Both the position numbers and the translations under genes were made by a program. A DNA stretch of 8,560 nucleotides, taken from assembly GCA_024653385.1 (NCBI GenBank), contig JANLFZ010000041.1, positions 8,432 through 16,991 of the forward strand, in the 5' to 3' direction. The notes beneath the pieces are model-generated. The model was not told the DNA's origin and did not search any database. It saw nothing but the letters and a program-made list of their open reading frames with translations. The DNA comes from Thermoguttaceae bacterium (lineage in GTDB: Bacteria > Planctomycetota > Planctomycetia > Pirellulales > Thermoguttaceae). Below, piece by piece: positions 6,992 through 8,560 of this stretch (position 1 is the stretch's first letter; every line of letters begins with the position of its first letter).

Positions 6992-7011
6992 CACGGGTCA
7001 TGGAAACACAA
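6983..7011 (-). promoter_or_regulatory. hsdRp: Candidate sigma70-type promoter for the hsd operon
   Basis: On the minus strand a -35-like TTGTGT (7006-7011, 3 of 6 to consensus) and a -10 TATGAT (6983-6988, 5 of 6) are separated by 17 bp. Transcription would start near 6976, giving a leader of about 80 nt before hsdR. It is the best promoter-like pair I found in the 212-bp gap, which is clearly richer in A+T than its surroundings. The weak -35 would fit a regulated promoter. Confidence 0.45.
6985..7002. promoter_or_regulatory. Operator-like dyad between the -35 and -10
   Basis: CATAACCCACGGGTCATG is an 18-bp inverted repeat with one mismatched pair per arm (7 of 8 arm positions match). It fills the spacer of the candidate promoter and overlaps the -10, exactly where a repressor would block RNA polymerase. 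Its arm is repeated once more at 6973-6979. Confidence 0.5.
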
Positions 7012-7037
7012 GCCTCCCGTATGCCAGCGGGCCGATT

Positions 7038-7064
7038 CTTGCACGCAACGTGTTTTGCTGCAAG
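7038..7064. repeat. Imperfect hairpin between tcmP and hsdR
   Basis: CTTGCA at 7038-7043 and TGCAAG at 7059-7064 pair, and the stem continues through GCAA/TTGC after a one-base bulge, leaving a 6-nt loop. Lying 44 bp after the tcmP stop, it could end or stabilise the tcmP transcript, but no T run follows on either strand, so it is not a canonical intrinsic terminator. Confidence 0.35.
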
Positions 7065-7107
7065 CACTTAAGTCTGAACATTCACGCGATTGCGCGCGCC
7101 AACGTCC

Positions 7108-8208
7108 CTATCGAAAAAAGCACACCTGGACATGATCCGCCATCGTGTTGGTTTTCCGCTTGGCGGGGTTCGCCCTTATCTTCCCTTCCCGCTCGAGTTT
7201 CAGCAGCACCGCCTTGTAGTTCTTCAGCAGGTAGGGCCGGCCGACATGGTGGGCGTCGAAAAGCCCTCTCACGGTCATCGTGCGGCCCGCGAATTCATCG
7301 AGTAGCATTTGTTCGAGGTCGTCCAAGGGCCGGGTTAGCTCGAACAGGAGCGGATACTTGCGGTCGGCCGGGCAGTAACTGAACGACGGCACCTGCTGAT
7401 CCGCCTTGGAACTCTGCTTGGCCATGACCTCCTTCATGATCTCGTAGCCGCGCACGTGCTTGCTGACGAAGATCAGGTAGTGACTGGTGCGCGTGCCCTG
7501 GTCGTTGAGGAAGCAGAAGGGCAGCACGTATTTGCCGCCAAGGTCCCGAATCGCCTGGGACAGCTCCTCGACGATGGCCGTTTCGCGCTCGGCCGGCACG
7601 AGCCCTTTCAGCGACTCCCGCAGCGCGTCGGCTCGCTCCTTGCCGAACAAGCAATCCATGTGCTCATCCACCGCGTCGTTCGGGAGTCCCATGTTGATCC
7701 GATTGTAGTTGAAGAAGAAGATGCAGTCGCATCCCCAATCCTTCAACACGGAGTTGATGAGCCGCAGCGACAGCCCTTTGTAGCCCCACGGATCGACGAA
7801 GAACAGCGTCGGGACCAGCGACATCTGCTCGAACTGCTTGACGATCTCTTCCCCCACTTCGTAGTTCTGCACGCGCGGCTTGTAGCGAAGGGTTTCGATG
7901 CCCGGGAGGGCCGCGATGGCGGTTTCAAGCGTTCTTGAGTGGTCGCTGTTGCAGTCGTTGAAAACCGTCACCAGCATCTCGCGCAGGTCGGGATCGGCAA
8001 TCGCCCTTTCCAAGATCAGCAACGGTGTTGAAAGGGTGCCGTCGGTATATCGCCCTGGGCCGGCGAACAAGTCGATGTAGGCGATGCGACGATCACGTCC
8101 TTTTTTGGCCACGGAGATGATGACCTTGGCCCATGCCCAGAAGTAGTTCGCCACGATGGCCGCTTTCACCCGGGACTGGTCCGTCGACTGGTCAAAGAAG
8201 GAGCTCAT
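7108..8208 (-). CDS. tcmP: Three-Cys-motif partner protein TcmP
   Basis: A 366-residue protein matching what I know of the TcmP family, found next to DUF5131/Gp37-Gp68 'three-Cys-motif' proteins. Visible motifs: an N-terminal YFWAWAKVI helix (22-30), AYIDLFAGPGRY at 43-54, which looks like a Rossmann/methyltransferase-type glycine loop, a second acidic strand end VFNDCN (82-87), and LFFVDPWGYKG at 135-145 followed by FFFNYNR (164-170). The C-terminal part (about 305-350; TVRGLFDAHHVGRP, LLKLEREGKI) looks like a winged helix. The biochemical reaction is not established to my knowledge; a nucleic-acid or SAM-dependent role is inference. The frame extends to a TTG at 8259, but that overlaps the upstream gene, so I prefer the ATG at 8206-8208: it lies 11 bp after the upstream stop with an AGGGA/GAGG region just before it. 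The frame appears complete and undamaged. Confidence 0.86.
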   Translation of the reverse strand: MSSFFDQSTDQSRVKAAIVANYFWAWAKVIISVAKKGRDRRIAYIDLFAGPGRYTDGTLSTPLLILERAIADPDLREMLVTVFNDCNSDHSRTLETAIAALPGIETLRYKPRVQNYEVGEEIVKQFEQMSLVPTLFFVDPWGYKGLSLRLINSVLKDWGCDCIFFFNYNRINMGLPNDAVDEHMDCLFGKERADALRESLKGLVPAERETAIVEELSQAIRDLGGKYVLPFCFLNDQGTRTSHYLIFVSKHVRGYEIMKEVMAKQSSKADQQVPSFSYCPADRKYPLLFELTRPLDDLEQMLLDEFAGRTMTVRGLFDAHHVGRPYLLKNYKAVLLKLEREGKIRANPAKRKTNTMADHVQVCFFR

Positions 8209-8219
8209 GCCCTCGGTCC

Positions 8220-8510
8220 CTATGCGGTTCGTTTTCCTTTGGCCCGCGGCACAGGCCAAACGTCGGTGAACCGGGCCATCAGTTGCCGGCGTTCCTCAAG
8301 CGTCGGAACGGGCGTCGTGGTGAGCGTGGGTTGCTCATCGTAGGTGCGCCCGTTCAATTCGCGGCCGGTGATGCACTTTCGGGTTCCACCCCACTGCTTG
8401 AAAAAGAACGGCACGCAAGCTGATTCACATTGCCGCTGAATGCCGGTCACCCATTCAACCTTCATCGGGCGAGCGCCCGCGCCGCTCTCCCCGCCGCGAG
8501 ATGACGCCGC
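8220..8510 (-). pseudogene. C-terminal fragment of a DUF5131 (phage Gp37/Gp68-like, three-Cys-motif) protein
   Basis: From about 8495 down to the TAG at 8220-8222 the frame reads GGESGAGARPMKVEW, then CESACVPFFFKQWGG and GRELNGRTYDEQP. These are the conserved C-terminal hallmarks of DUF5131 proteins (typically GGESGPGARPM, then VPFFFKQWGG, then LDGR.WDE.P). Full-length members have about 220-300 residues with an N-terminal Cys motif resembling that of radical SAM enzymes; here only about 90 residues are in frame. Upstream in the same frame a TGA occurs at 8511-8513 and no Cys motif is seen. The region 8497-8559 instead looks coding in the neighbouring frame (GC-rich third positions, reading DPFREEMGPYHTARMSGVIS), which suggests a frameshift or a junction near 8495. 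An internal ATG at 8463-8465 could start an 81-residue product. It is 11 bp upstream of tcmP, the normal order for this pair. The family call is good; whether it is inactivated or only mis-sequenced is open. Confidence 0.72.
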
Positions 8511-8560
8511 TCATGCGCGCCGTGTGATAGGGTCCCATCTCCTCGCGGAAGGGGTCGGTT

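Noticed and set aside
7023..7030. GCCAGCGG recurring at 7023-7030 and 6941-6948
   Set aside because: An 8-bp match in GC-rich DNA is expected by chance at this rate; noted only as a possible extra half-site of the 6920-6947 dyad.
8209..8259. TTG start giving tcmP 17 extra residues
   Set aside because: It would overlap the DUF5131 fragment, has no conserved look, and the ATG at 8206-8208 is well placed 11 bp after the upstream stop.
1..8560. CRISPR array, tRNA or rRNA genes, transposase or integrase, attachment site
   Set aside because: I saw no regularly spaced repeats, no tRNA-like cloverleaf or rRNA signature, and no transposase or recombinase motifs on either strand; the repeats found are confined to the hsdR upstream region.

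Overview
The window is high-GC bacterial DNA (about 60% GC by eye). Every gene I can support lies on the minus strand, so the biological order runs from position 8560 down to 1. The high GC, the compact gene spacing and the protein families would fit a Planctomycetota or Proteobacteria-like host. Nothing in the window fixes the taxon, so that is only a guess. The content is typical of an accessory or defence region: a type I restriction-modification (RM) operon with its own regulator/protease pair, next to a second unrelated accessory pair.

Region 1 (8560-7108): a C-terminal piece of a DUF5131 (phage Gp37/Gp68-like, 'three-Cys-motif') gene, apparently broken near 8495-8513, followed after 11 bp by tcmP, which encodes the three-Cys-motif partner protein. 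The tcmP frame looks intact, but its partner has lost its N-terminal Cys-motif half, at least in this frame. Region 2 (7107-6896): a 212-bp control region upstream of hsdR. It holds a plausible promoter (TTGTGT-17-TATGAT), two operator-like inverted repeats, a phased direct repeat, and an RNA hairpin in the predicted hsdR leader. Region 3 (6895-676): five tightly packed genes, hsdR-hsdM-hsdS-xre-immA. Junctions are 9 bp, a 4-bp ATGA overlap, 1 bp and 4 bp. Region 4 (675-522): a 154-bp gap without a gene. Region 5 (521-1): the start of a gene of unknown function with a possible SAP-like DNA-binding segment near its N terminus; it runs off the left edge.

How the genes probably work together (inference): HsdM and HsdS form the modification methyltransferase and HsdR adds ATP-driven translocation and cleavage. 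The XRE regulator and ImmA/IrrE metallopeptidase, the last genes of the same transcript, resemble ImmR/ImmA (ICEBs1) and DdrO/IrrE (Deinococcus), where the protease removes the repressor. A restriction operon carrying such a pair could autorepress through the operator-like repeats at the hsdR promoter and be induced when ImmA is activated. This feedback circuit, the broken DUF5131 partner beside an intact tcmP, and the unrecognised SAP-like gene are the points most worth following up.
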